Shown here one piece after another: positions 1-10,145 of a DNA stretch of 64,000 bases. The notes beneath the pieces were generated by a model, which saw only the letters and a list, made by a program, of their open reading frames with translations, made no database searches and was not told where the DNA came from. Where the stretch lies: contig CP126205.1 in the NCBI GenBank assembly GCA_030272155.1, forward strand, positions 248,001-312,000, written 5' to 3'. The stretch's first letter is position 1; each line of letters begins with the position of its first letter. The position numbers and the translations under genes are program-made. Origin of the DNA: Tetradesmus obliquus (taxonomy: Eukaryota > Chlorophyta > Chlorophyceae > Sphaeropleales > Scenedesmaceae).

Positions 1-1342
1 GCACCAGCAACAGCATGCCTCGGCAGCAGCCCATAGCATTTATGTGATAGCAAAGTCACCGCAGCTCACCTCCAGCGCACTCTCCACGAACTCGGGAGCA
101 GGCAGCCTGAAGAAGCCCAGTGCCAACAGCAGCGACACCACCTCCTCAACAGCAGCCCACAGCGTTGAGCTACAACAAGCCCCGCAGCCCTTTGATCGCC
201 GCTCACCTCTAGCGCACTCTCCACAAACTCGGCAGCAGGCACCCTGAAGAAGCCCAACCTCCATCACAAGCAGCCGCAACACAACACAGCACATACCAGT
301 GGGCCCCTCTAACTCACCTGCAGCGCACTCTCAACAAACAACTAACGCAGGCACTCAAAACAACGCCAGCGCCAGCAACAGCACGCCCCGACAGCAGCCC
401 ACAGCATTGCGCTATGCAACTTCAACCAATAGAAGCCACTCACCTCCAGTGCACTCTCCACAAAGTCAGGCGCAGGCACCCTGAAGAAGCCCAGCGCCAG
501 CAGGAGTGACACCACCTCCTCAGGAGCCAAGCTGCTGCTGCTGCCAGCCCCTGCCTCGCCATCCTGCTGTTGCTGTTCGCTGGTATCGTCTGCCGCGCTG
601 CTGCCCTGCTGCAGGGCTGCGTCTGCTGCTGCTGCCAGCAGCGCGGGGCAGTAGTGCTGCAGGTCCAGCAGTGCAGCAGCCATGCTGATAAGTGGCGAGG
701 CATCAGGGAAGGCGCTGCGGAACGCAACAGCCTGCAGCAGCAGCAGCAGCAGCAGCAGGCAACAGCAGACAGATGTTAAGCCTTAGCCCTCACTGCAGAC
801 ATCCTGTCCAATACATATCACCCTGATCACCCAGCCAGCTGCAACACTGCTTCCTCATGCAGCAGTGGCACATCACTGCAAAGTCGCACCCACCCACAAT
901 CATCAAGCATCCCATCTGTCCCACCACCACCCAGCCCACCTGCCCCGCCAGCTCATCAAGCAGCGGGCCATCATGGTGCCCGTTGAGGCTCATCGCCACA
1001 GCCAGGCTCAGCAGCACGCCCGGCACCAGCCCAGGAGGCAGACCAGCCAGCGCCACAGACCGGCCGCCAGCAGCAACACCATCTGATACATCCACACCTG
1101 CGGCTGTATTTGATGCAGCTCTATTTCCACTGCTGTCTGTGTGATCTGCGGCTGCTTGTAGAGGCTGCTTGTCAGCCAGTTTGGCGAGTACTGCTGCTGA
1201 AATGGCGCTGTAGAGGGGCCCATGGTAGTAGTCCAGCTGGGCCAGGGCCAGGGCAAGTGTGGCTTGTGTGGGCAACGGCAGCGCCGCAACGTGCTGCTCG
1301 GCTGCGTCGCACAGGGACTCCAGCAGCGATTCGACCTGCAGT

Positions 1343-1389
<47 letters not shown>

Positions 1390-2999
1390 GATCTCATTTC
1401 ATGTCACCAGCTCCATCTGTGCCAGCACCTTGTCCTCAGTGGCCAGCAGTGACACCACCTGCAGCATGGTACCCAAATCCATACAGTCCACGGCCCCCAG
1501 CCAACTTGCAGACATACACAGGCGGCGTCCAACACAACACAAGAACTGAAGTGAAGTGTGCGGCTGTGGCTGCCGTGCTTGGACACTGGCCAGCACCCCG
1601 TGGATGGACAGACACAATACGAGGTGTTCAATGAAGATGCCCGCTGGCCAGCAACCATGTGTGCAGCCAACACGCAAATTCAAGCATGCACAACAGCACA
1701 CACGACCAGCAAACTCCAACTCTCAGCAGCTCCATCTGCGCCAAACACCTTGTTTCTCTGCAACAGAAGCCCTAACAGCAGCAGATTACAGCAGCACAAC
1801 CCTTGATCCACCCCATGCTCACCAGCTCCATCTGGGCCAGCACCTTGTCCTCGGTGGCCAGGCTGCCCTTGCCCGCTGGCCAGCAACCATGTGTGCATCC
1901 AACACGCACATTTTAGCATGCACATCAGCACACACGACCAGCAAACCAATCTCAGCAGTCAATCTGCGCCAAACACCTTGTGTTCTCTGCAACAGGAATC
2001 CCTGACAGCAGCAGACAACAGCAGCACAACCCTCAATCCACCAAATGCTCACCAGCTCGATCTGCGCCAGCACCTTGTGTCCTCAGTGGCCAGGCTGCCT
2101 TTCATGCATGCATACACACCACAGCCAGACATTTTGGTTGTTACTTTCAGGCACAGCATAGCGTCTCCCCAGCTCCATCTGCGCCAGCACCTTGTCCTCA
2201 GTGGCTAAACACGCACAAAAAAAATCTAGATACATGCGCAGCAGCAAACAACTCAGCAGCAAAACCCATCTCACCAGCTCCATCTGCGCCAGCACCTTGT
2301 CCTCAGTGGCTAAACACGCACAAAAAAATCTAGATACATGCGCAGCAGCAAACAACTCAGCAGCAAAACCCATCTCACCAGCTCCATCTATGCCAGCACC
2401 TTGTCCTCAGTGGCCAGGCTGCCCTTGCCACTGCCCAGCAACCATGTGTGGAACCCCCACACAAACCTAGTCACAGCAGCAACGAAAAAGCAGTGCATTA
2501 TTCTCACCAGCTCCATCTGTGCCAGCACCTTGTCCTCAGTGGCCAGGCTGCCCTTGCCAACCGCCTCATCAGACAGCGTGCCTCTCAATTGCACAGCATG
2601 CAGCAGCGCATACACACACAGCGGGCTACCCAGAAACACGCCAGCCTGGCTCGTCACAAAGGCAGACAGCTGGCTGTAGCTGCGCGTTGCTGACATGGCT
2701 GCCAGCAGCTGCTGCGGCTGTAGCTCCTCATCGTCGTTGTAGTCGATTTCAGGCTGCTGCTGCTGCGCAGCAGCAGCTGTCCTGGCTGCTGTGCTGTGCC
2801 GCCTCCTGCTGCTGCGCGCTGCTGCAGCTGCTGCTCTGCTGGCGAGATGTGGCCGTGGCTGTGAGGTGGGACTTGCGCACGAACATCTAAAGGAGACGTA
2901 TTTAAGGGATGGCCACTGCACGAGATCCGTTGCTCGCGAGAATTGCAGGGCCACAGGGCAGTGGAGACCGTACTGCTGCTGAAGCATCGCCCGAGACAT
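1..2999 (-). CDS. FASTK/OPR-like putative organellar RNA-binding protein (3' end outside window)
   Basis: Multi-exon gene read leftwards. Exon 1 is 2999-2508 (164 residues, ATG at 2999, ends MEL|gtgaga). Later exons are 1335-940 (132 residues, after a (CTG)nCAG acceptor) and 731-444 (96 residues, ends ALE|gtgagt); all are phase 0. A 51-nt stretch at 1458-1408 also has an acceptor and a donor and may be an exon. Exon 1 opens with a basic Ser/Arg/Ala-rich leader that could be an organelle targeting peptide, then has an acidic DYNDDEE patch. The later exons contain helical repeats such as LALALAQLDYYHGPLYSAI and EEVVSLLLALGFFRVPAP, which resemble the alpha-helical repeats of FASTK, OPR and RAP proteins acting on organellar RNA. 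The family call rests on pattern only; no RAP domain is visible because the gene runs off the window. Both visible internal 3' exon edges are copied several times in the following introns. Confidence 0.5.
46..345 (-). repeat. Tandem copies of the FASTK-like exon 731-444 3' edge
   Basis: Three extra copies of the exon end coding FVESALE followed by GTGAG lie at about 313-345, 204-260 and 62-160, leftwards of the authentic exon end at 444. The copy nearest the window edge keeps the upstream VVSLLLALGFF segment, so it extends further into the exon than the others. Confidence 0.8.
1816..2430 (-). repeat. Tandem copies of the exon 1 3' edge with donor site
   Basis: Five decayed copies of the last ~40 nt of exon 1 (reading ATEDKVLAQMEL then GTGAG) lie at about 2386-2430, 2279-2314, 2170-2207, 2046-2092 and 1816-1862; a further copy at 1408-1458 may be a working exon. 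The copies at 2172, 2279 and 2389 sit in a ~107-bp tandem unit that also holds intron sequence. Confidence 0.85.
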
Positions 3000-4179
3000 T
3001 ACGTGCGTGTTTTAAAATTATACAATTATTCAATGATGTGTTGATATCAAACTGATATGCTGCCGGTGCACGTTCGTTTGTCAGTGGCCTGGACCCACCA
3101 CAGCAGCACAGGCAGTGGCAGTGACGGCTGCTGCTGGCCTACTACACACGCACTACGTTACCGTGACCCTTCCACTGCTTGAGAAAACACATGCAAGAAC
3201 CATAAACGAGACATTCAAGAGGGGTGGAGGTGGAGCAACAGCCAAGCCTAAACCGCTGGCCTGACATGCACACGTCAGCAGAGAGCAACCACAATGTTGC
3301 AGACGCACCAAAGCTCTCAAATCAAGCAGTGCATCTGCAAACACATTTTTCTGTCAGCTTTCGAATTTCGTGTTGCCTCGTCAAATTTTTCAGGGCAGCT
3401 TGCAGGGCGCCCTGTATGCAATGTAGACCCTCACACTTCGGCAAACCAACAGAAGCATGATGATATTACATTAGAATATAATGATAAACGGAGAAACCTG
3501 GCATGCTGAATAACTCCTCAGCAACCATGCTTCAAGCATGCAGTGCACAATGAGATGGTATATGTTGTATACTGTGTCTGCCGTGCGACTGCAAGAATAC
3601 CAGAGTGTGCCACCCAGTACAACTTTGCTGTGCGGTAAACAAGGTATGGATCGGAATGTGCAAGAACCCAGCATGACATCAACCATGTCAAGTTTGCACA
3701 CACTCGCCTCAAGCATATGCACAAACCTGCCTTGCGGCATTGTGAGCCATCATCAACCCAGAGCAGGACCAGGAACAACAGCAACTGGAAGCCCACCACT
3801 GCGGACAGCCCAACAGTCACAGCCATGTGGTCACAGCAAGCCATTTCCTCCCTCGTATCACTGCAGGCTGACAAACACTTGCACTGCTTGTTGGTTGTAG
3901 TCAAACTGCAGCATGCGGCTGTTGCCCGGCATGTTGCAGTGCCCAGCACACATGGTGATTGCCCAACTCAACTGCGTACATAGTGCTGTAAGAGCTGCTG
4001 TAGCACCCTGGTGTTCAGGAAGCCTTTCTGCAGCTGGAGTGCAGGTGAGCTATCACTGAAGATGGCATACAACACCTGGCTTTGCCACTTCTGCAGGCAG
4101 CAAACCTTTTTACTCACAAAAACCATGCATGCCGCATGCAAAGTGAACAAGTAGACTGCTTCCTGCCCCTCGATGAGCC
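3000..4179. other. Intergenic: no supported gene
   Basis: Lies between the start of the FASTK-like gene (-) and the stop of the orphan membrane protein (-). It should hold the promoter of the former and the 3' UTR of the latter. Open frames here (for instance 3518-3949 on the minus strand) have no recognisable domain and no codon pattern that separates them from chance. The stretch is more AT-rich than the flanking coding regions. Confidence 0.5.
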
Positions 4180-5253
4180 TCAGGGGCAGGTTACAGTTGC
4201 CTCACTTGGGATGCAGCAGCAGCAACACGACTTGAGGAAACTGGCACAGAGCAATGGCTGTGTGTGCAACTTGAGCTGCAAGCTGCCAAAGCACTTCTTG
4301 ATACGGTCATCGTGAAGTTCCACAAAGTCGTCAGTTATTGTATGTGTTTTAACATCCTTGTGGAATGTTATCTCCTGCTTCCTTGTCTTGAAGATGAACT
4401 GAACAACGACCAGATTGGAGTTGGCCGGGATATGAACTGGCTGTTCGAAACTCTGCAGCGTCAGAATCCTTGCGTTATCCTTCAGCGCGCGCCGCAGTGG
4501 ACATGGAGCAGCCTCAAGCAAGGACCACTCCCACTCGCCTGTACCCAGTGGCGATGGCGTCCTCGGCCTGCTGGCTGCCGCAGCTGCCCCGGCAGCTGCC
4601 CTTGCAGCTGCCCCTGCAGCTTCAGGGGCTACCAGCTGCCCCAAGACACCGTCTCCACTTGGTACATGCAAGTGAGTGTGGTCGTTGCTTGCAGGTGGCA
4701 CCTGCAGTGCCTGCTGCTGATTGTTGCTGCTTACATTGCTGTTGCTTGCGCCGCTGCTGCCTGCTGCTGGTGCTGCCTGGCTGTCAGCATCGCCACTTGG
4801 GTGAAAGGCAGAAGTTACCACACCACGCAAAGGTCCAGATCGCCACTCGTGTTGGCCCGGGATGGGCGTGTCACCCGCAGGGCAGAGTGCATGCTGAACA
4901 GGAAGGTTGGGGGCTGGCTTGGTTGCAGCATCAACACAAGATGGACCTGATAGTACGTCGACGCTCGTGATGGTGACGGGACCGCCCGTATTGCGCAGCT
5001 GTATGGTGCACACGAAGTTGCTTGCGTCTTTGGAGTACGATAGGTTAATCCTATTTCTGAGCTGTTGCAGGCACCCAAATAAGCCAAAACAAAGCGCGAA
5101 GCAGCTGAAGATAAACCCGGTCACGCCGAACACGATTGAGGCAATCGGACCGGGTTCCATATCACGTTGCTTCGAGTGGTCTGGTGCTGTAGCCGCTCTG
5201 GTTGTCATTACTGTGGCAATAAACAAAACTTGATGGGTGCGAAAGTCTGGCAT
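4180..5253 (-). CDS. Orphan protein with one membrane segment
   Basis: A single uninterrupted frame of 357 residues from ATG at 5253 to TGA at 4180-4182; in-frame ATGs at residues 16 and 32 are alternative starts. The first ATG codes a hydrophobic VLFIATV stretch. A strong membrane helix follows at about residues 36-62 (Ile/Val/Phe/Cys-rich, ending FGLFGCL) and then a basic QQLRNR stop-transfer. The rest is predicted to be soluble: a beta-rich segment (GGPVTITSVDVLSGPS), a central Ala/Ser/Asn-rich low-complexity linker of about 100 residues, and a second structured part (NLVVVQFIFKTRK). No family is recognised. It is divergent with the gene at 5406, 152 bp away. It is one of few intron-free genes here and has no edge duplications. 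Confidence 0.6.
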   Translation of the reverse strand: MPDFRTHQVLFIATVMTTRAATAPDHSKQRDMEPGPIASIVFGVTGFIFSCFALCFGLFGCLQQLRNRINLSYSKDASNFVCTIQLRNTGGPVTITSVDVLSGPSCVDAATKPAPNLPVQHALCPAGDTPIPGQHEWRSGPLRGVVTSAFHPSGDADSQAAPAAGSSGASNSNVSSNNQQQALQVPPASNDHTHLHVPSGDGVLGQLVAPEAAGAAARAAAGAAAAASRPRTPSPLGTGEWEWSLLEAAPCPLRRALKDNARILTLQSFEQPVHIPANSNLVVVQFIFKTRKQEITFHKDVKTHTITDDFVELHDDRIKKCFGSLQLKLHTQPLLCASFLKSCCCCCIPSEATVTCP

Positions 5254-5405
5254 GAACAGGAGACGCCTGCTAGAACCCACACGAGATTAAACATCACCTA
5301 GCGGCCTGAACGTCCTGGTGCCACGTGTGAGCTTTCTGCTGCGCATGTCAAACATCATTTTCAGTGGAGTTTCTGCACATAGTAGCTCACAATCCACAGT
5401 GCACG

Positions 5406-5961
5406 ATGGCCAAGCAGTTCACACCTGAGTGGGACATGTTCACTGAGTACGTGCGAGGCGACAAGGTGTGCGTAGTCTTCACTGACCACTATGATCACTA
5501 CGAGTGCTCTGGAAGCAACAAGAACAAAAGGCCTCACTGCCACAGCAGTTCACTGCACTGGCTGTTCATGGACGGCTTCAAGTGAGTCCGAGGGGCATCC
5601 AGGTTCACTTTAAAGCCGAAACTAGTCATCCTTGTTAAGGACTTCACGTTCGTCTAAGGCTCCTTACGTACCGCTGCCTGGGTCGCTGACAACCACGTGG
5701 TTCGTCTAAGGCTCCTTACGTACCGCTGCCTGGGTCGCTGACAACCACGTGGTGGCAAGTGCACTTGCTTGTTTACAATCGCAACGCTAGCGTTGCGTAG
5801 CGTCTGCCCTCATCATAGTGATGGACCCACGTGCACCCACCTCCCACCTCTCCAGTTTAGAAGAGGGGCACTAACAAGCTGTTGTTTCACCCTGCAGGCC
5901 TTCCGCTAACCCCAAAAACACAACTGATGCCGTCCAGGACGATCCGGTTGCCACCAAGTGA
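5406..5961 (+). CDS. Small Cys/His-rich two-exon protein, 79 residues
   Basis: Found by splicing: exon 1 5406-5581, GT at 5582, acceptor CCTGCAG ending at 5897, exon 2 5898-5961 with TGA at 5959-5961. The join (176+64 nt) keeps frame and gives exactly 80 codons including stop. The protein begins MAKQFTPEWDMFTEYVRGDK and has a dense Cys/His cluster (VCVVFTDHYDHYECS, then RPHCHSSSLHW). It ends in a polar, Asn/Asp/Lys-rich tail. The pattern is loosely reminiscent of a small zinc-binding fold (for example a BED-like W...C...C...H), but spacing does not match any family closely enough to name it. The intron holds a perfect 52-bp tandem repeat. Other reading: exon 1 alone read through to TGA at 5583 would give 59 residues. 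Confidence 0.5.
5649..5752. repeat. Perfect 52-bp tandem duplication
   Basis: Two identical 52-bp units, 5649-5700 and 5701-5752, each starting TTCGTCTAAGG and ending ACCACGTGG, inside the intron of the small Cys/His-rich gene. Absence of any difference means the duplication is recent. Confidence 0.95.
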
Positions 5962-7119
5962 TCATGTGCAGGAAGATCCAGCAGCATGAGCACAGATCAT
6001 GATCTGCACTGATCAGTGCAGGAAGATGCAGCAGCATGAGCAACGCTTTGCAGTTGTTCGCCTGAGGAGGTTGCCATCATCATCCTCATGATGATCATGG
6101 TACCCATCAAGCCATAGCTGACATCATATGGGAGGGTGTGCCCCTGCGGAGGGTGTGTGGCTGCAATGGATAGGCTGGGTACCGCTGGTAACAAATTACA
6201 AAAAAAAGGGCTGTGTGTGGGATGGGTTGCCTTGACACAACAGATGGAGGCTGTCCGCAGTCATCAAGACAGAGCACCACATGAATCAGCTCGTATACAT
6301 TGCAGCTCAGTCATGTAGTCATGCTGCCAGTACAGGACAAAGCTTTGCGTCGCAAAGTTTGCGAAGCTGCCAAGCCGTGCCTCGCCAACGCATTCTGCAT
6401 GCGCGTGCTTACACAATCCTCCATGATACAGTGAAATAGCAGATCTGCTCTACAACACTACCACACCCAAGCATGAGGCACGCAGAGCATCACTGTTCCC
6501 CTAACTGTGGGTGTTGCAACATCCACAATTGGGTGTTGCAACACCCGGAAAAAGATAATCTATGCACAAAGCTGAAAAGGGGGTCAGTTGCCAATGGCGC
6601 TTTCATAGCCAGCTGTAAGGTATCGGCCGTGCACAAGCTGCAGGCTGCTCCTGCCAACTGCAGTGTCCGCCAGTCGCAGCTGACTGGCTACGCAGACGAT
6701 AACAGTGCAGCAAGAACAGACAACACACAGGACATCCTCAATGCAGCAGTGCCACCAGGGGGACAAACCTTGAAGGGCCTATTTCTACTGTAAAAGGACT
6801 GCTGTACAGCAGTGGGCACTCCAGCTATGACCAAGCCTGTTGACGAGATCACATTTGCTCCTGATCCGCACTGTTTGCTCTGCAGCGACCCCAGTGCTGG
6901 CATCCCAGTGCTGCTGCCATACCTGTAACACCATTAGAAAGCACATGCATCTGCAGCTGTGAGTGCCCTCAAGCTAGCCTCTGAACGCTGCATCCACCAG
7001 ACACATATGCCTCATCCTGCGGCCCTGACGAGGATTCTGTGGCAAAAAAAGAAGCAGACGTGCCCTTCCAGCCACATGTTCAAGCTCAAGCCTATCTACA
7101 AGCACTATGAAAGGCGCCA
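5962..7119. other. Intergenic with palindromes; no supported gene
   Basis: Follows the small gene (+) and precedes the duplicated end of the 2OG oxygenase (-). At 5994-6005 and 6005-6020 are two abutting perfect palindromes (AGATCATGATCT and TGCACTGATCAGTGCA), flanked by a repeated TGCAGGAAGAT..CAGCAGCATGAG segment (5967-5990, 6018-6040). At 6531-6546 is a perfect 16-nt palindrome, GGGTGTTGCAACACCC, with an imperfect copy at 6507-6526. Open frames of 60-106 codons here look like chance. Confidence 0.5.
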
Positions 7120-7182
7120 GCTGCCTGCCGCCTCATGCAGCGTAAGCCTCGCGCCGGAGGTTTGCACCAAACGCCGGCAACT

Positions 7183-7217
<35 letters not shown>

Positions 7218-7235
7218 AAGGCCAGCTCAACGGTG
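7120..7235 (-). repeat. Second copy of the 2OG oxygenase terminal exon, stop codon included
   Basis: Reads (minus strand) ELAFTS, a Ser run, then RKLPAFGANLRREAYAA and a stop (TGA, 7138-7140). This matches the authentic end ELAFTS..SKLPAFDANLGREAYAA at 7406-7480. The copy lies about 270 bp downstream of the real stop and has a longer AGC run. Only the C-terminal part of the exon is duplicated. Confidence 0.8.
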
Positions 7236-7405
7236 CCGCACCAGAAGCCAGCAAGCCTCAAAACACTGCTGCTGCACTAGACACCACACCCAAACCTGCA
7301 GCCCCAGCAAACTACGTGTCATGTCTGGCAAGCTGCCAGCGAACCGTACCCTGTAAAGTACAAGTTTCACTCCGCACCCATACACCAGCACAAGCTGCGT
7401 CCGCA

Positions 7406-7556
7406 TCAAGCTGCGTAGGCCTCGCGTCCAAGGTTTGCATCAAAGGCCGGCAGCTTGCTCCTGCTGCTGGTGAAGGCCAGCTTCAGGATGGTGCGCACGC
7501 CTTTCCGTACAGGCAGCACGCGGTGCTCCCAGCCCTCAGCCTGCAGCAGCAGCAAT

Positions 7557-7594
<38 letters not shown>

Positions 7595-8426
7595 AAGGGC
7601 CATCAGCAGCACCACATGGTAAAGGCCGTCATTTGAATATCAGCGCCAACACCCTAGCCCTCAGCCCGGCTGGGCTTCCATGTCTGAGCCCTGAGCCCTA
7701 CGCCCTATGCCCTACACCCCAAGCCCCTAGGGTTCAGCGCCTGAGTCCTAAGCCCTAAGCTTCTACTAAACCCTCACCTCCACTGCCAGCAGCGAGTTTG
7801 GTTCTGTCCACAGGCTGTGCTCCTTGCCGGACTCGTCCCGCCACTCAGTGGTGCTGTCGCTGCTGTTGTCTATGGTGTAGATGATCTGAAGCGGCAGCCG
7901 GCAGCAGCAGCAGCAGGAGCAGCAGCAGCAGCGTCATTGCGTGTGGCCACATGCTGTTGCATGTGCCAGTCCTGCGGTGGGGCTGCACAGCATTGAGGCT
8001 GCGAGCGCACCAGAGCTGCACAAACAACTGGAAGATATGCAGCAGACCACGATAAATTGTCTCAATGCAGCCCACAACACAGCATTGAGGCTGCGAGCGC
8101 ACCACAGCTGCAGATACAAGCTGGTGACGTGCGGCAGGCCGTCACCACCGTTGTCAGCGCAGCTCAGCACACACAGGGCCGCAATGCACTACGCTTCGTG
8201 CTGCTTAACAGCCACACCTCCACCCTCACACACAAACAGTGCAGTATGGGTGTATCAATGGGACACAACATTCAGCAGCAGCAGCAGCAGCAGCGCCGCA
8301 CCTCCCACTGCGGGCTCGCAAACATCTGCTCGTCCTTGTGCCAGGGCATGGCAGCCCCCTTGGGGTACTGGCGCAGCTCAATGGGGAACTCGGACAGAAA
8401 CAGCGGGAAGCGCGCGCGCAGCCGCT

Positions 8427-8469
<43 letters not shown>

Positions 8470-8534
8470 CATATGTGGGCGCAGCTCGATGGGGAACTCA
8501 CTCAGAAACAGCGGGAAGCGCCCACGCAGCCGCT

Positions 8535-8574
<40 letters not shown>

Positions 8575-10099
8575 CACATGTGAGCACAGCTCGACGAAGC
8601 ACTCAAACAGGAACAGCAGGAAGCGCGCGCGCAGCCGCTGCAGCAGCGGCAGCAGCAGCACCAGCAGCAGCGGCAGCAGATATGCTTCCAGCTGTTTTGG
8701 CGGGAATCAGACAGGAACAGCGGGAATCGCACGCGCGGCTGCTGCAGGGGCATTGTGCACGTAACTCAGGCGGCAGTGGCGGCGGCAGCAACTGCAGTGC
8801 AGCAGTGACCAAGGCTGTCAACACCCAGCAGACACCTGTATGGTTACAGCTGGAAGTTGCTAAACGGTCCAGCACCAGGGCACCGCCTGCAGCTGCAGCG
8901 CTGCACACGCCGCGCCCAGCAGAAATCTGCATGGCCATTCCTGGCTGCCATGCTGCTGCCACCTGCCTGCGTGAGTGCTGCTGCTGTCTGGCGCCTGCTG
9001 ATGACCTCCATGCTGTGACAGCTGCCTGTGCTGCTGCCGCCACCTGAAGCATTGCTGCTCGCTTGAGCACTCTCTTACCTGCGTGAGTGCTGCTGCAGTG
9101 GCCTGCCTGCTGAAGACCTCCAGGCTGGGGCTGTGTGGCCCCTCATAGGTAGCGGCACCCCTGGCTGCCTGTGCTGCTGCTGTTTTAGACAACCCCTCAC
9201 CGGTGTAAGTGCTGCTGCTGTCCTCCTCCAGGCTAAGGCGGCCTGTGCTGCTACTTCCCACCTGCGGCATTGCTGCTGCTTTAGGCACTGCTGCTCACCA
9301 ACTGTTCAGCAGTCCCTCACCTGCGTGAGTGCTGCTGCAGTGGCCTGCCTGCTGAAGACTTCAAGGCTGGGGCTGCGGGGCCCCCCTAGGTAGCAGCCCA
9401 GCCTCCCCTCAGCGATGCAGTTGAGCTCGGGGCGCAACTGAGGCCTGCAAGAAGGTTCACATACACAGCACAGATTCACATGCACAGCATTACGCAGCAC
9501 GACACAGCATGCACAAGTGGCATGTCGCAGCAGATGCCGCTGCTTGAGGCGATGATGCCTGCGATGACCTGGTATGTGATTTGCTTATGATGCATTTGAG
9601 CTCGGGGTGCAGCTGAGACCTGCACGCCACATGCACAGGCACAGCATGCACAGGGTTGCCATGTGTCAGCCGCTGCATGTTGGGCGGCGGTTCTGTGAAG
9701 TGGCTGGAGCAGCTGACGTTCTGAGTTGGCTGCAGGCGGCAGAACAAGACAAATTGATACAAGTAGATGTTGCAGTGTGCACGCATGTCTCCCCACACTG
9801 TCAGCGTTGCATGCCTTGCCTGCTGCTGCGCAAGCGCTGGCACAGCCAGCATCGTTACATGAAGCCAGTGCCATTTGCCCGGCTGCACACTGCTGCTGCG
9901 GCTGCGGCTGCGGCTGCGGCTGCGACTGCGGCTGCTGCTGCTGCTGCTGGTGTTGTGACCTCATCTGGTGCCGTACTCACTGTAAACTGAGCGCCTCTTT
10001 GCGTATGGCTGCAGCATCCTCTTTGCTGAGGAAATTGGGCATGTACACCACCTGGCACCACCAAGCCCAAGCAGCAGCAGCAGCAGCAGCCGCAGCAGC

Positions 10100-10145
<46 letters not shown>

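Noticed and set aside
1408-2430. Mutually exclusive alternative exons in the FASTK-like gene
   Set aside because: All but the 1408-1458 copy lack an acceptor and contain frame breaks upstream, so they cannot be complete exons.
8272-8661. Long poly-Leu, poly-Cys and poly-Ala frames as membrane or Cys-rich proteins
   Set aside because: They are translations of CAG/CTG runs in non-coding frames. The true exon frame is fixed by the H-x-D motif and splice phase.
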